64,000 nucleotides of DNA from contig QCHZ01000001.1 in NCBI GenBank assembly GCA_003216955.1, positions 124,001-188,000 on the forward strand, written 5' to 3'. Positions 22,971-31,358 of the stretch are shown piece by piece. Made by a program: the position numbers and the translations under genes. This stretch comes from Prochlorococcus sp. AG-402-I21. Its GTDB lineage: Bacteria; Cyanobacteriota; Cyanobacteriia; PCC-6307; Cyanobiaceae. Position 1 is the first letter of the stretch. Each line of letters starts with the position of its first letter. The notes beneath the pieces are model-generated. The model saw nothing but the letters and a program-made list of their open reading frames with translations. It made no database searches and was not told the origin of the DNA.

Positions 22971-22992
22971 AAGGGCTTATACAAGCCCTTTT
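22971..22992 (+). terminator. intrinsic terminator after SRAP gene
   Basis: AAGGGCTT-ATAC-AAGCCCTT followed by TTAT, 15 bases after the stop; also usable from the convergent gene at 23016. Confidence 0.75.
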
Positions 22993-23015
22993 ATACATTT
23001 TATAAGATCAGGACT

Positions 23016-23189
23016 TCAATGATCGTGATGCACTTCTGCCGAGTTAGGCATTTCATGGGCAGAAGACAATTTCTTCAATGATTGAGATCCACAAATAGCA
23101 GACAGAGCAATCACAACCAAGGATGCAGTGCTTAACAATTGAAGCACTATCGGGAGATGTGAATTAATTCTTTCTCTAAAGGTAGTCAT
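23016..23189 (-). CDS. membrane-anchored His-tailed peptide, 57 aa
   Basis: ATG at 23189. One helix at about 13-34 (IVLQLLSTASLVVIALSAICG) and a tail ending SAEVHHDH. The terminal His/Asp cluster could bind a metal. Convergent with the SRAP gene. Family unknown. Confidence 0.55.
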   Translation of the reverse strand: MTTFRERINSHLPIVLQLLSTASLVVIALSAICGSQSLKKLSSAHEMPNSAEVHHDH

Positions 23190-23258
23190 TTGGGAAGTTA
23201 ATTAACACTCCATTCAAACAAAAAGAATAAGCACCGTCCATAGGTTGAATATTATGAA

Positions 23259-23345
23259 CTAAATAGCTAAAAGCAAAAAAATAAGCATAAATAAATTTAG
23301 TCCTACTGTTAAGAGTGATGTACTTGGTTTAAATTCATTAGCCAA
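23259..23345 (-). CDS. possible 28-aa membrane peptide, TTG start
   Basis: From TTG at 23345: ANEFKPSTSLLTVGLNLFM followed by a Leu/Ile-rich helix to TAG at 23259. It has the size and shape of a single-helix photosynthetic subunit, but matches none I know. Only the unusual start codon and composition support it. Confidence 0.3.
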   Translation of the reverse strand: MANEFKPSTSLLTVGLNLFMLIFLLLAI

Positions 23346-23569
23346 AACTAGGGACTCACGCTCTTATTAATTTCTAATTATGACCTAAATATATAAAAGT
23401 CTCATAATATACATAATGAAAATTAGATATTGAAAGAAAACACATAAATAAAAATTGTACAATTAAGCCAATAATCAACTCAAAACTACTCATGAATAAA
23501 AAATTAAAAAAGGCTAAAACAACTCGACGTCAGATATCTAATTAAAATTATCTAAACAAATTTATTGAA

Positions 23570-24073
23570 ATGGTCGGAAATAGAATGGATCTTCCTTCTC
23601 TAGACAAACTGAAAGAATTAGAAAAAAACGCAAGAGTAGAAGGGAGTGGTATTGAATTTGAATCTCTATTAGGGCTCTGGAAATTTAATTCAGTTTGGAA
23701 GCAGGGATCAGATACAGAAGACTCGATTTCAAGCACTTTGCTACAAGTTCTTTCAGCCAGTCTAGAGTTGAAGAAGGATATACGTAATCCTGAAGAAGAG
23801 AAATTTACTATCGCCAACGCAATTAAATTTGGATTATTAACTTTGAGGTTTAGCGGCTATGCAAATTTAGAAAGGAAGCAGCCATTATTACCCTTTTCTT
23901 TTGATTGCATTCATATAAAACTAGCTTCATTGACTATTTTAAAGAGATCTCTACCGGCAACGGATCAAAAGAAGAGACCGTTTTTTGCATTAATAGCTAT
24001 CGATCCAAATGGTAAGTGGTTGTCAGCAAGGGGGAAGGGTGGAGGACTTGCTCTTTGGATACAAGAAAAATGA
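23570..24073 (+). CDS. conserved cyanobacterial protein, fibrillin-like C-terminus, 167 aa
   Basis: The C-terminal third reads KKRPFFALIAIDPNGKWLSA then RGKGGGLALWIQ, reminiscent of the end of PAP/fibrillin proteins. The N-terminal part contains LLGLWKFNSVWKQG, like the fibrillin GxWxLxYTS strand. It is short for the family. Lipid or carotenoid association at the thylakoid is inferred from this resemblance only. Confidence 0.65.
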   Translation: MVGNRMDLPSLDKLKELEKNARVEGSGIEFESLLGLWKFNSVWKQGSDTEDSISSTLLQVLSASLELKKDIRNPEEEKFTIANAIKFGLLTLRFSGYANLERKQPLLPFSFDCIHIKLASLTILKRSLPATDQKKRPFFALIAIDPNGKWLSARGKGGGLALWIQEK

Positions 24074-24198
24074 GCTACTTCTTGTAAAATTCCTCTTAAA
24101 TATTTTTTGGAGAAATACTTCTAAGAATATTTTTCATATGACAAATATTGCCGGACATTTATTAATATTTAGCCAAATATCAGGCAAAAGTGGTGACA

Positions 24199-24396
24199 TC
24201 AAGCGATAACTTTATTTCTGAGAGAAATCCTATCAATAGAATTAGGATGCTCACGAACAAATTTGTTGAACTCAATTGCTAGCTGTCTTGCTTCAAAAGC
24301 ATCAATAGCATAAAACCCTAACTCATGTCTTTTGTTAGCCAAATCTCTGTAGCTAACAGCATATCTTTTACAGGATGTAATCGGTCTTGAGGACAT
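24199..24396 (-). CDS. small basic protein, 65 aa
   Basis: It reads MSSRPITSCKRYAVSYRDLA, then HELGFYAIDAFEARQLAIEF and a polar tail. No membrane segment. The YAVSYRD..GFYA-x-DAFEARQLA pattern looks like a compact alpha-beta domain. I do not recognise a named family. Confidence 0.6.
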   Translation of the reverse strand: MSSRPITSCKRYAVSYRDLANKRHELGFYAIDAFEARQLAIEFNKFVREHPNSIDRISLRNKVIA

Positions 24397-24733
24397 TTCT
24401 AAAAATTAAACTAGATGAATGCTAAAAACAAAAAAATATTTCTGAAAGAAATCTACCGAACAATTATTGGACAGGAAACCGAATCTAATTCTATTAATGC
24501 TTAAGACCCTTAGATCTTAGATAACATCAGAGCTAAATTCTTGATAAAAGTAAGCATTATAAGAATGTAAGCTAGACTATGTTTATAGATTTTACATAAT
24601 TTTTTAAGACTTAAAAATAACGAGGTCAATAAATAATCAATTATAAGAAAAACTAATTACATGAATAATTTTTACTTTATAAATTTGGTATTTCTCCCTA
24701 CATACAGTCAGTGATAAGAAAGGTAAGTTAAAA
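24397..24733. other. 337-bp AT-rich gap
   Basis: I see no credible gene, RNA hairpin with U-tract or repeat here. It contains the divergent promoters of 24199 (minus) and 24734 (plus). Confidence 0.5.
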
Positions 24734-24838
24734 ATGTTATTCGACTTAATTAAAGTTATGACTTTAGATATTTACAAAGCGATTGTAAAAGCGTCAGAGC
24801 AAGGAAATTTATGGGGACTCAAGCGTACCGATTACTAG
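24734..24838 (+). CDS. small amphipathic peptide, 34 aa
   Basis: MLFDLIKVMTLDIYKAIVKA then SEQGNLWGLKRTDY. It precedes the ATG of the next membrane peptide by two bases, suggesting one transcript. No family known. Confidence 0.45.
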   Translation: MLFDLIKVMTLDIYKAIVKASEQGNLWGLKRTDY

Positions 24839-24840
24839 CT

Positions 24841-24957
24841 ATGTTTAAATTCACCAAGTTTAAGTTTATTCAGTTAATTATATTGTGGAACCTCCCGATT
24901 CTAATTTTATTTATTGGAATAATATCAATACCCATAGAGTTTTCTAATTCAATTTAA
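24841..24957 (+). CDS. LWNLP-type membrane peptide, 38 aa
   Basis: A basic start (MFKFTKFKFIQ), then LIILWNLPILILFIGIIS. The L-x-LWNLP-x-LxL-x2-G core is shared with 52359-52472, so these are paralogs. Single-pass membrane peptide of unknown role. Confidence 0.5.
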   Translation: MFKFTKFKFIQLIILWNLPILILFIGIISIPIEFSNSI

Positions 24958-25133
24958 ATTTTTACTAACTCAAGATATCTATACAAAAAATTCTATTAAG
25001 TAGAGAACTATTTTTCAATATGGTAAATCATTAAAATTTAGATATGCATAACTATTAATGAATTTGAAGGCTAAAAAAATAAAACTCTGGAATAGATATA
25101 TGGCTATTACATAAAGACACAGCACGAATTTTA

Positions 25134-25445
25134 TTAAGCGGCTTTAAGCTGAAGACTCCTATTATCGGTCCAAGTCCAAGCAGACTTCTCCATTGTAGAT
25201 AAATCGACTCTGTGGCTAGCCATCCAGTCTCCATTGGCTTCTATAAATTTCTCAATATTTCCCTCTGGGTGCTGATGGATAACAATTATTTTTTGAGGGT
25301 CTTCATCACTACACCCTCTGTACAAAGGCTGAATATCAAACTCTCTATGCCTTCTGGTAGCTTCATTGCTGTCGAAGATTGCAGCCCACTCATCAAAGGT
25401 GCTTTCAACCTTAAAAGTAAAAACTGAGGTGACAGTAGAAGACAT
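25134..25445 (-). CDS. DUF3764 family protein
   Basis: 103 aa. VFTFKVESTFDEWAAIFDSN at the N-terminus, LYRGCSDEDPQKIIVIHQHP in the centre and a C-terminal extension with WTWTDNR. It is the longest of the four DUF3764 copies in this window. Cytoplasmic, function unknown. Confidence 0.85.
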   Translation of the reverse strand: MSSTVTSVFTFKVESTFDEWAAIFDSNEATRRHREFDIQPLYRGCSDEDPQKIIVIHQHPEGNIEKFIEANGDWMASHRVDLSTMEKSAWTWTDNRSLQLKAA

Positions 25446-25549
25446 CGATAATCTTTAAATATGCGCAAACGATACCAAACAAAACACAACTGACTAACAG
25501 TTGTTGTAAAAACTAGATAAAAAAGAAAAGTATCTGCTAGAAATAGCTG

Positions 25550-25771
25550 ATGCAGATAACAAGAAAAGACCTCAAGCGAATCATCAACTTGATTGTTGTT
25601 TTATTCGTTGCCACTGTTGGGTTCATCAAAGTAAAACACCCATTTAGTTATTTAGTTGGTGTTCCTGTTGCCAGTTGGGTCGTTTATCTTTTATGTAATG
25701 CAATGTGCACAGATATTCTTTTTGGAGAAACATTTGGCTGTTCAGAAAAAAGTATTTACAAGGAGAAATAA
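25550..25771 (+). CDS. membrane protein with Cys cluster, 73 aa
   Basis: Two hydrophobic segments at about 11-28 and 33-52 are followed by CNAMCTDILFGETFGCSEKS, giving three Cys in the exposed tail that could bind a metal or form disulfides. No family recognised. Confidence 0.6.
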   Translation: MQITRKDLKRIINLIVVLFVATVGFIKVKHPFSYLVGVPVASWVVYLLCNAMCTDILFGETFGCSEKSIYKEK

Positions 25772-25931
25772 GGTGATTACGAATTAAAACTTTCTCAATC
25801 AGTGAAAAAGAAAAATATGACCAAAACGTAAAAAGTACTGGCAAAGATAAGCTAAAGTTGAAATAAAGAAATAAATCAATAAAACTACTCTTAAATTCTC
25901 ATAAAAACAAGATGCTATTTGCTTTATTCAG

Positions 25932-26849
25932 TTGGAAATAATCTTTCTATTAGCTGAATTGATACCTTGTCTTTCAATAGGCTATTTACTCGGACGATTT
26001 AAAAAAGATTTATCCCTAACGATTTCTCGTCCTCTTATTAGCTATGGGATTCCTATCAGCTTGATGGGAATATTACTTAAGTCTGGCCTTGAATTACCTT
26101 TAATAGAATCCGCTGCATTAGCATTGGTAGCTATTGGTTCATTAATGGCTATATTAAATGGTTTTTCTGCTATAAAAAACTTTATACCAAACAGAACTCT
26201 TCAATTAGGTAGTGCATTTGGAAATACTGGGTATTTCGGAATACCAGCTTCACTAGCACTACTTCCAAATCATGCTTTGATTTACAGTATAGGTTTTGAC
26301 CTTGGTGCGACATTAGTAATTTGGAGTATCGGACCAATACTGCTAACAGATCCTTCAAATGTTTTAAGTTCTAATAGGTATTGGAAGAATTTCATAAAAG
26401 CAATATTTAGCAGCCCTGCTGTAAAAGGATTAATTGGCGCATTAATTGTTCATTCATCACCATGGGATAAACAAATAACAGACTTACTATGGATACCTTC
26501 AAGGGTTGTAATTGTTTTAGCACTGGTAATCGTTGGAATGCGTTTAAGTTGGCTGAGGAAAGCAAATCTCTCAAGAATAAAAATCCAAATAATATCCATA
26601 AAAAATGCTTTAGTCATGAAACTGGTTGGATTGCCAGTCATTATGTTGATCATTTCCGCTGCTATCAGATTACCCAACGTCATGCGAGAGGCTTTAGTAC
26701 TTCAATCAGCTGCGCCAACAGCAATATCTGTCTTACTAATATCGCAAGCAGCGTCAAGAGATGAGGAGGAAGCCACTTCTCTTGTTGTATTAAGTACGAT
26801 CATCGCACTCATATCAATCCCTGTTTGGTTGATGATTTTAAGATTGTAA
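25932..26849 (+). CDS. AEC family (auxin efflux carrier-like) transporter, TTG start
   Basis: 305 aa with about 9-10 membrane segments arranged as two five-helix halves. LGSAFGNTGYFGIPASLAL near residues 96-114 is the AEC crossover motif (N-x-G-x2-G-x-P), and QSAAPTAISVLLI is the second-half crossover. The start is TTG at 25932; no ATG precedes the first helix. The substrate is unknown; bacterial AEC proteins move organic anions. Confidence 0.88.
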   Translation: MEIIFLLAELIPCLSIGYLLGRFKKDLSLTISRPLISYGIPISLMGILLKSGLELPLIESAALALVAIGSLMAILNGFSAIKNFIPNRTLQLGSAFGNTGYFGIPASLALLPNHALIYSIGFDLGATLVIWSIGPILLTDPSNVLSSNRYWKNFIKAIFSSPAVKGLIGALIVHSSPWDKQITDLLWIPSRVVIVLALVIVGMRLSWLRKANLSRIKIQIISIKNALVMKLVGLPVIMLIISAAIRLPNVMREALVLQSAAPTAISVLLISQAASRDEEEATSLVVLSTIIALISIPVWLMILRL

Positions 26850-26912
26850 AAAGTTAACAACTATCGTCTTTTAACTCAGTTTGTCTAAGTTATAAGAAAT
26901 ACAATTTTTTTA

Positions 26913-27113
26913 ATGACTTCAGCTACAGCAACAAAAACGACAGCAAAGAAAACAGCGGCAGTAAAATCATCAGCAGTAAAATCTCAATCAATTTATTCAT
27001 CAAGTCAATCAAGATTTGCCAGTTCAAAGCTAATTCAAAACCTAGGTTCATCTAATGATGGTGTTCAATTCGATTTTTCAAGTTCTTTAAGAACTGCTTT
27101 TGGGAGAGACTAA
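26913..27113 (+). CDS. small basic Ser/Thr/Ala/Lys-rich protein, 66 aa
   Basis: The N-terminal 25 residues are a low-complexity Thr/Ala/Lys stretch (KTTAKKTAAVKSSAVKSQ), like an H1 tail. The remainder (SSQSRFASSKLIQNLGSSND) is Ser-rich. Possible nucleic-acid binder by composition only. Confidence 0.55.
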   Translation: MTSATATKTTAKKTAAVKSSAVKSQSIYSSSQSRFASSKLIQNLGSSNDGVQFDFSSSLRTAFGRD

Positions 27114-27119
27114 AAGAAT

Positions 27120-27215
27120 ATGGACCTTTTAAAAACACTTTTTACAGTTGTCATATGTCTAGGTATTGGATGGGCAATCTCTAAAGGGATCATGTTTGGT
27201 TTGACTCATATTTAA
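27120..27215 (+). CDS. single-helix membrane peptide, 31 aa
   Basis: ATG at 27120. LLKTLFTVVICLGIGWAISKGIM is one helix. It starts five bases after the preceding stop, so probably in the same transcript. It has the size of small photosystem/cytochrome subunits but matches none. Confidence 0.4.
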   Translation: MDLLKTLFTVVICLGIGWAISKGIMFGLTHI

Positions 27216-27216
27216 T

Positions 27217-27303
27217 ATGCCTCAAGAATGGCATCCTACAAAGGAGAACTTGAAGAGATATAAAGTGCATAGCTCCAAGTTAAGGTCGCATGCGAAAAAA
27301 TAA
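27217..27303 (+). CDS. tiny basic peptide, 28 aa
   Basis: MPQEWHPTKENLKRYKVHSS then KLRSHAKK; starts one base after the previous stop. Strongly basic, soluble. The tight packing supports it; function unknown. Confidence 0.35.
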   Translation: MPQEWHPTKENLKRYKVHSSKLRSHAKK

Positions 27304-27378
27304 AAGAGCAAACAACTGCAAGTGAAAAATATATTTCAAATTACTTAACAAAATAGCAGCTCATTATCAAGAAAATTA

Positions 27379-27570
27379 ATGACTAAAGAATGGGAACCAA
27401 AAGAAGAACATCAAGCAGTTATTGCAAGGAGTATAGAGTTTATTTCTGATGAATTAGCTGAGTTACAAGAGGCTTTACACTGTCCAAATTCATTTATTAT
27501 TGAAATAGCTAATAGGGTAGTATCTGAATATAAATCAAATCAAATCATCATTAGAAGAGATGAAGAATAA
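27379..27570 (+). CDS. small helical protein, 63 aa
   Basis: MTKEWEPKEEHQAVIARSIE then FISDELAELQEALHCPNSFI and a helical tail. Soluble with a single Cys. Its stop is directly followed by the ATG of 27571. Unknown family. Confidence 0.6.
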   Translation: MTKEWEPKEEHQAVIARSIEFISDELAELQEALHCPNSFIIEIANRVVSEYKSNQIIIRRDEE

Positions 27571-27690
27571 ATGGAATTTCTGCAATCACAAGATTTAAAC
27601 CAATTGGGTCTTTGGACACCTCTTATTGGAGGTATTCTTCTCTACGTTGGGTTAAATCTAAAAATCACAGAAGTTGATCCTAATGAGTAA
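27571..27690 (+). CDS. single-helix membrane peptide, 39 aa
   Basis: ATG abuts the TAA of the preceding gene. LGLWTPLIGGILLYVGLNL forms one helix and the tail is acidic. Probably co-translated with 27379. No family known. Confidence 0.5.
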   Translation: MEFLQSQDLNQLGLWTPLIGGILLYVGLNLKITEVDPNE

Positions 27691-27754
27691 TAAAGAAATG
27701 AAAAATCAGTACAACGATAAGAAAAAGTTCAATTTGTAAGAATTATAGTTTGAA

Positions 27755-27946
27755 ATGAAACAAGGAACTATTGAACTAGTTTTTTTTGCTCTGATTTTCT
27801 TGAGTCTTCAATTGTGGTGGATAAGGATGACAATTAAAAATGGTCGAACTGGAGAAGTAGATAAATGGGGGCAAAAAACAAACAAACAGAAACCAAATGA
27901 CCTGGAGAAAGCGAAGCAAGATTTAGAAAAACTATTTCGATCTTAA
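27755..27946 (+). CDS. single-pass membrane protein, 63 aa (WW-R-T anchor)
   Basis: A helix at about 6-22 ends in LQLWWIRMTIKNGRTGE, followed by a Lys-rich coiled tail (NDLEKAKQDLEKLFRS). The WW(I/V)R-x-TIK-x-G motif is shared with 17716-17850 and the coiled end resembles 16818-17024. Confidence 0.6.
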   Translation: MKQGTIELVFFALIFLSLQLWWIRMTIKNGRTGEVDKWGQKTNKQKPNDLEKAKQDLEKLFRS

Positions 27947-27975
27947 TTTTCAATAGTACGAAAACTCATTAAATA

Positions 27976-28278
27976 ATGAACTATCAAATCTTGCTTGAAA
28001 GCTACGCTGCTGGTGAATGTATTAATAAATACGAGCTATCATTACTAGAATTAGAACTTGATTCTCAACTAGAATCTATTAAATTTTCTCGAACACAAGG
28101 TTGCACAGAAAAAGCACCAAAGCACATTTGCGAGGCAGCTCAAGTATGCGAAGGTAGTAGTTGGATCACATGCTTTGCTTCAATACTAGATAAGGCCAAT
28201 CCCCTTTCTCTTGGGAAGAAATCAAGAGGAGCAAAAGTCATTGATGCACTTCTAGATAACAATTATTTAATGAATTAA
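27976..28278 (+). CDS. EGSSW-family hypothetical protein
   Basis: 100 aa. Contains KAPKHICEAAQVCEGSSWIT followed by CFASILDKANPLSLGKKSRG and VIDALLDNNYL. It is most similar to 15777-16058 (APKHIC, EGSSW(I/L)T, LD+-NP, GK). Soluble, Cys-containing, no known domain. Confidence 0.7.
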   Translation: MNYQILLESYAAGECINKYELSLLELELDSQLESIKFSRTQGCTEKAPKHICEAAQVCEGSSWITCFASILDKANPLSLGKKSRGAKVIDALLDNNYLMN

Positions 28279-28337
28279 ACTAGGAAAAACAATTATCAAT
28301 TCATTATTAATAGACAAATTATTATTAAACAAATCCA

Positions 28338-28547
28338 ATGAAAAATAGTGAAAGTCGTGAAGAGAGGAAAAAACGTTTTAAAAGTCTTTCAAGTGCAGAA
28401 AGAAAAATGTTGATTAGAAAGAAACTAGAACAACAGGGTTTAAAAGAGGGGAGCGGTGTGAGGGAAAAGGATCAATCTTCTTACGACAAGGAAGAAATGA
28501 TAGATTTAATTCTATTAACAAGTTGTTTTCAAAAGAATAACTTTTAA
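28338..28547 (+). CDS. small basic protein, 69 aa
   Basis: Charged start (SESREERKKRFKSLSSAERK), a basic helix, and a C-terminal EEMIDLILLTSCFQ segment. No membrane segment. Unknown; the RKKRF/SSAERKMLIRKK part could touch nucleic acid. Confidence 0.5.
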   Translation: MKNSESREERKKRFKSLSSAERKMLIRKKLEQQGLKEGSGVREKDQSSYDKEEMIDLILLTSCFQKNNF

Positions 28548-28601
28548 TAACTCATCCAATCAAAGTTTGTTTTACGAAATTAGTGCCTGCAAAATGGACC
28601 T

Positions 28602-28805
28602 ATGGATAAACCTATTAAAAAAAAGAAAATTACCTTTGCAAGGTTTGCTGTTCGTACTCTTGCTATTTCTGCAAGCACCCTCGGTTTATTTGATTTTCTT
28701 AAAGGAGACTATCAAGCTGGAGGGCTTCTGGCACTTGGATGGTTAACAATCGTGATCGGAGAGAAAAGGATGTTTAATGGGGAAAAAACAAATGAAGAAG
28801 CCTAA
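28602..28805 (+). CDS. two-helix membrane protein, 67 aa
   Basis: Basic start (MDKPIKKKKITFARFAV), helices at about 16-31 (RTLAISASTLGLFDFL) and 37-53 (GGLLALGWLTIVIG), acidic end. Positive-inside rule puts both ends in the cytoplasm. Unknown family. Confidence 0.6.
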   Translation: MDKPIKKKKITFARFAVRTLAISASTLGLFDFLKGDYQAGGLLALGWLTIVIGEKRMFNGEKTNEEA

Positions 28806-28943
28806 GAAAATTGCCAACTGTTAACTATCAATAAATAGATCTATAAAATTCATTCTGCTTTTATTCGCTATGCCACCATAAAAAAGGTAACTGTATAAAA
28901 GTCTTTAAATATTGAGGCATTTTATTCCAACCCATTAAGTTCT

Positions 28944-29204
28944 ATGAGTGAGACCAAGAAAAATAAGAACTTCAATCTGACAGAAATGAAGTTCAAGTTT
29001 AATGATCTGTTTACTGGTATTGCATTGATGTTGTGTGCATTTTTATGTGCGTTTAGCCTTGCACTAATTGCAATAAGGTTAGGGCCAATAGCTAAATGGG
29101 CTAATTATCAGACTATTTGCGTGGAACAAGAAAGTTTAAAATCTCCAATCGAGTGGGCGGTGCGTAAATGCAATGGAAGATCAAAAGTTTATCAAGTGAA
29201 GTGA
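28944..29204 (+). CDS. single-pass membrane protein, 86 aa
   Basis: A polar N-terminal 25 residues, one long helix (ALMLCAFLCAFSLALIAIRL) and an exposed C-terminus with two Cys (TICVEQES and VRKCNGRS) that could form a disulfide. Unknown family. Confidence 0.6.
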   Translation: MSETKKNKNFNLTEMKFKFNDLFTGIALMLCAFLCAFSLALIAIRLGPIAKWANYQTICVEQESLKSPIEWAVRKCNGRSKVYQVK

Positions 29205-29295
29205 AGGCAACTCAATTAAAGTTGCGTTGAGAATTTTCACCATTGAGATGACCACGTTTTTCTTAAGAAGCAATAACATTAAATCAATTTTTTAG

Positions 29296-29883
29296 TTAGA
29301 GCCAAAACAATAGAAATCCCGCAAAAAGTCCAGACATATGACCTAACAAACTAATTCCAGGTAGGAATGACCAAACAATTCCAATACCTGTGAGAACAGA
29401 AATAGATTTAAGTAATCTTGGATCTTTCTTTAGCTCGCATCCAATGGAAACAAATTTTTTCTTACCATAAATTGTAGTCATGAGAATAAACGCGTCGATA
29501 CCAAATAAAACTCCACTAAATCCAATAGCTAGAGACATTGGATTTCTATAAACCAAAATATCAACGCACCAACAAATGAACGCTTGGAGAGGCATGATCA
29601 ATACAATAAAAGCCAGGAAGAAATAGTCACTTTGAAGGCTTAAAGATTTAAGAAAATATCTAACTACTATGATTCCAGAGATATTTGCCAATAAATGATT
29701 AAAATCACCATGAAAAAAATGGGATGTAATAATCCTGTATGGCTCATAAAACAAACGTCCAGACCAATAAGCAATAGAAGTTTTATCAATTATTCCTAAG
29801 AAATCTGTTGCAAAGAAACAAATAGCGCAAGCCAAGAAGGGGACAAAATATTGCCAATCATCTTTTGAAATTTTCTCAAGCAT
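29296..29883 (-). CDS. rhomboid family intramembrane serine protease
   Basis: 195 aa, about six helices. Catalytic Ser123 is in GFSGVLFG and His182 in LLGHMSG; HFFHGDFNHLLAN (55-67) supplies the oxyanion His/Asn. This is a compact bacterial rhomboid without an N-terminal cytoplasmic domain. It cleaves membrane proteins near their membrane entry; the substrate is unknown. Confidence 0.9.
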   Translation of the reverse strand: MLEKISKDDWQYFVPFLACAICFFATDFLGIIDKTSIAYWSGRLFYEPYRIITSHFFHGDFNHLLANISGIIVVRYFLKSLSLQSDYFFLAFIVLIMPLQAFICWCVDILVYRNPMSLAIGFSGVLFGIDAFILMTTIYGKKKFVSIGCELKKDPRLLKSISVLTGIGIVWSFLPGISLLGHMSGLFAGFLLFWL

Positions 29884-30045
29884 TCCTAAATAGATTTTTC
29901 AATAATCCAATCGTACTTGGTGAATATGATCAATTGAAAAGCGAATAGGGTTAATTCTTTAAGTATGTGTATAAGCTAAAATGAGGACTTCATCAATAAA
30001 GAAAAGGACTAAAGCCTAAGGTGAACAAATCTATTATTGATATAA

Positions 30046-30372
30046 ATGAACATTGATTTAAAAAAGAGACTAAATCTCAATAGTTATGAATGGTGGAGAA
30101 ACCACCGAAGATTTGTAACCCTTGGATTATTTCTGGCATTTTTTGCTGGCTATGTCAGAGCTCCCTCAGCGAAAGACTTCAAAGTTAATGATATTTGCGG
30201 ACGCCTTAGCGCTGATTTAATTACAGGGGAAGAGGCTGCAAGAGAATTAAAATTAGGAAAGAGAAGAATCGAGGGGCTAGAAGGAGAGAATGCTGATATT
30301 ACTAATCACTACTACCATGCCAAGTACTACTGCCAAGGCTACACAAAAGGCAATGTAGGCTTGGGATACTAA
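30046..30372 (+). CDS. membrane-anchored protein, 108 aa
   Basis: One helix at about 21-37 (RRFVTLGLFLAFFAGYVRAP), then a soluble domain with DICGRLSADLITGEEAAREL and two Cys (about 50 and 98). It resembles a periplasmic domain tethered by an N-terminal anchor. No family recognised. Confidence 0.6.
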   Translation: MNIDLKKRLNLNSYEWWRNHRRFVTLGLFLAFFAGYVRAPSAKDFKVNDICGRLSADLITGEEAARELKLGKRRIEGLEGENADITNHYYHAKYYCQGYTKGNVGLGY

Positions 30373-30390
30373 TTAACACATTTACAAAAT

Positions 30391-30439
30391 AGCCAGAGAA
30401 AAGCATTGCACTTTTCACGCCGCTTTGACGGCTCTGGCT
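30391..30439 (-). ncRNA. three-way-junction RNA after H1-like gene 2
   Basis: On the minus strand AGCCAGAG/CTCTGGCT closes two hairpins: GCCG-TCAAAG-CGGC and GAAAAG-TGCAATG-CTTTTC. It starts seven bases after the stop. Compared with 19475-19522 the loops TCA(A/G)(A/G) and CAATG are kept while stem bases change in compensating pairs. A weak T tract follows. Confidence 0.6.
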
Positions 30440-30445
30440 TTTTAA

Positions 30446-31063
30446 CTAAGCTTTTACGGCTTTAGAACTAGCTTTTCTTGCACGCCTCGCAGGCCTGCCT
30501 GCTACAGGCTTAGATATTCTTTTAGAAACTGACTTAGCGGTTGAAGTTACTTTTTTAGTTTGAGCAGAAGCTACTTTCTTAACTGCGGTCTTAACTTTAG
30601 AAGTCTTAACTTTTGCCTTTGAAACACTCTTGGCAGGACCAGCTTTAGTTACTGCTCTCTTGGAAATTGCTTTTTTAGCTGCGGTTTTATTGACAGCAGC
30701 CTTTTTAGTAAGGGTTTTCTTGACGGTTGTCTTTTTAGCGGAGGGCTTTGCTGATACCTTCTTGGCACTCTTAGCGTTACGAGTACGATGAGAAAGAATC
30801 AAAGCCCACTCATCAGCACTAACATTTGCAGGCTTATTACCATGGATCTCAGAAACTTTTGCAGCTTTCTCAATATCCTTTATTAAGTTTTTCCAAGAAG
30901 CCGCATATCGCTTATCAGATTGTGATTTAGCACCGCTCTCTACAAGAGTTTCAACAACTTGTGATGCAGTTACTTTTTTTCTTCTCCGGTTAAAGATTTC
31001 CTTTTGAAGAGTAGCGATCATTGCTTCGCCTTTAGCGCTAACTTTGATACTTAATTGAGACAT
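30446..31063 (-). CDS. histone-H1-like basic DNA-binding protein, copy 2
   Basis: 205 aa. The first about 95 residues are nearly identical to 19527-20045 (differences such as GDAL to GEAM and VSAS to VTAS). The tail is longer and uses mixed Lys/Ser/Thr/Ala/Val repeats (KKTTVKKTLTKKAAVNKTAA). A perfect 10-bp dyad, CTATTTACAT-GTAG-ATGTAAATAG, lies 61 bases upstream and may be an operator. Likely nucleoid-associated. Confidence 0.75.
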   Translation of the reverse strand: MSQLSIKVSAKGEAMIATLQKEIFNRRRKKVTASQVVETLVESGAKSQSDKRYAASWKNLIKDIEKAAKVSEIHGNKPANVSADEWALILSHRTRNAKSAKKVSAKPSAKKTTVKKTLTKKAAVNKTAAKKAISKRAVTKAGPAKSVSKAKVKTSKVKTAVKKVASAQTKKVTSTAKSVSKRISKPVAGRPARRARKASSKAVKA

Positions 31064-31123
31064 TGAATTAAGAATTACCTATATACAACATCTAGCACAT
31101 TGTGGGTATCCAAACCGAACAAT

Positions 31124-31147
31124 CTATTTACATGTAGATGTAAATAG
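31124..31147. promoter_or_regulatory. perfect inverted repeat upstream of H1-like gene 2
   Basis: CTATTTACAT and ATGTAAATAG flank GTAG with no mismatch. It sits 61 bases before the start at 31063 and has no T tract, so it is an operator candidate, not a terminator. It is not present upstream of the paralog at 20045. A GTTTACAT-like half resembles HLR1 but is inverted, not direct. Confidence 0.5.
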
Positions 31148-31358
31148 CATTTGCATCTTATTAATTTACATAAAAAACCATTCATAAAAAGGCATAAGGA
31201 GTAGCAAGAACAAGTCACAGCAACGTTTTGGTATAGATAGAAAAAGTCTCTCTTATGGCGAAAATGACTATCAAGAAGGAATTGAAGATTTATTCATTTT
31301 CTAAAAAGTAAGCAATAATCGCTATAAAAAACAAAACACAAAAATTCGACCAAACAGC

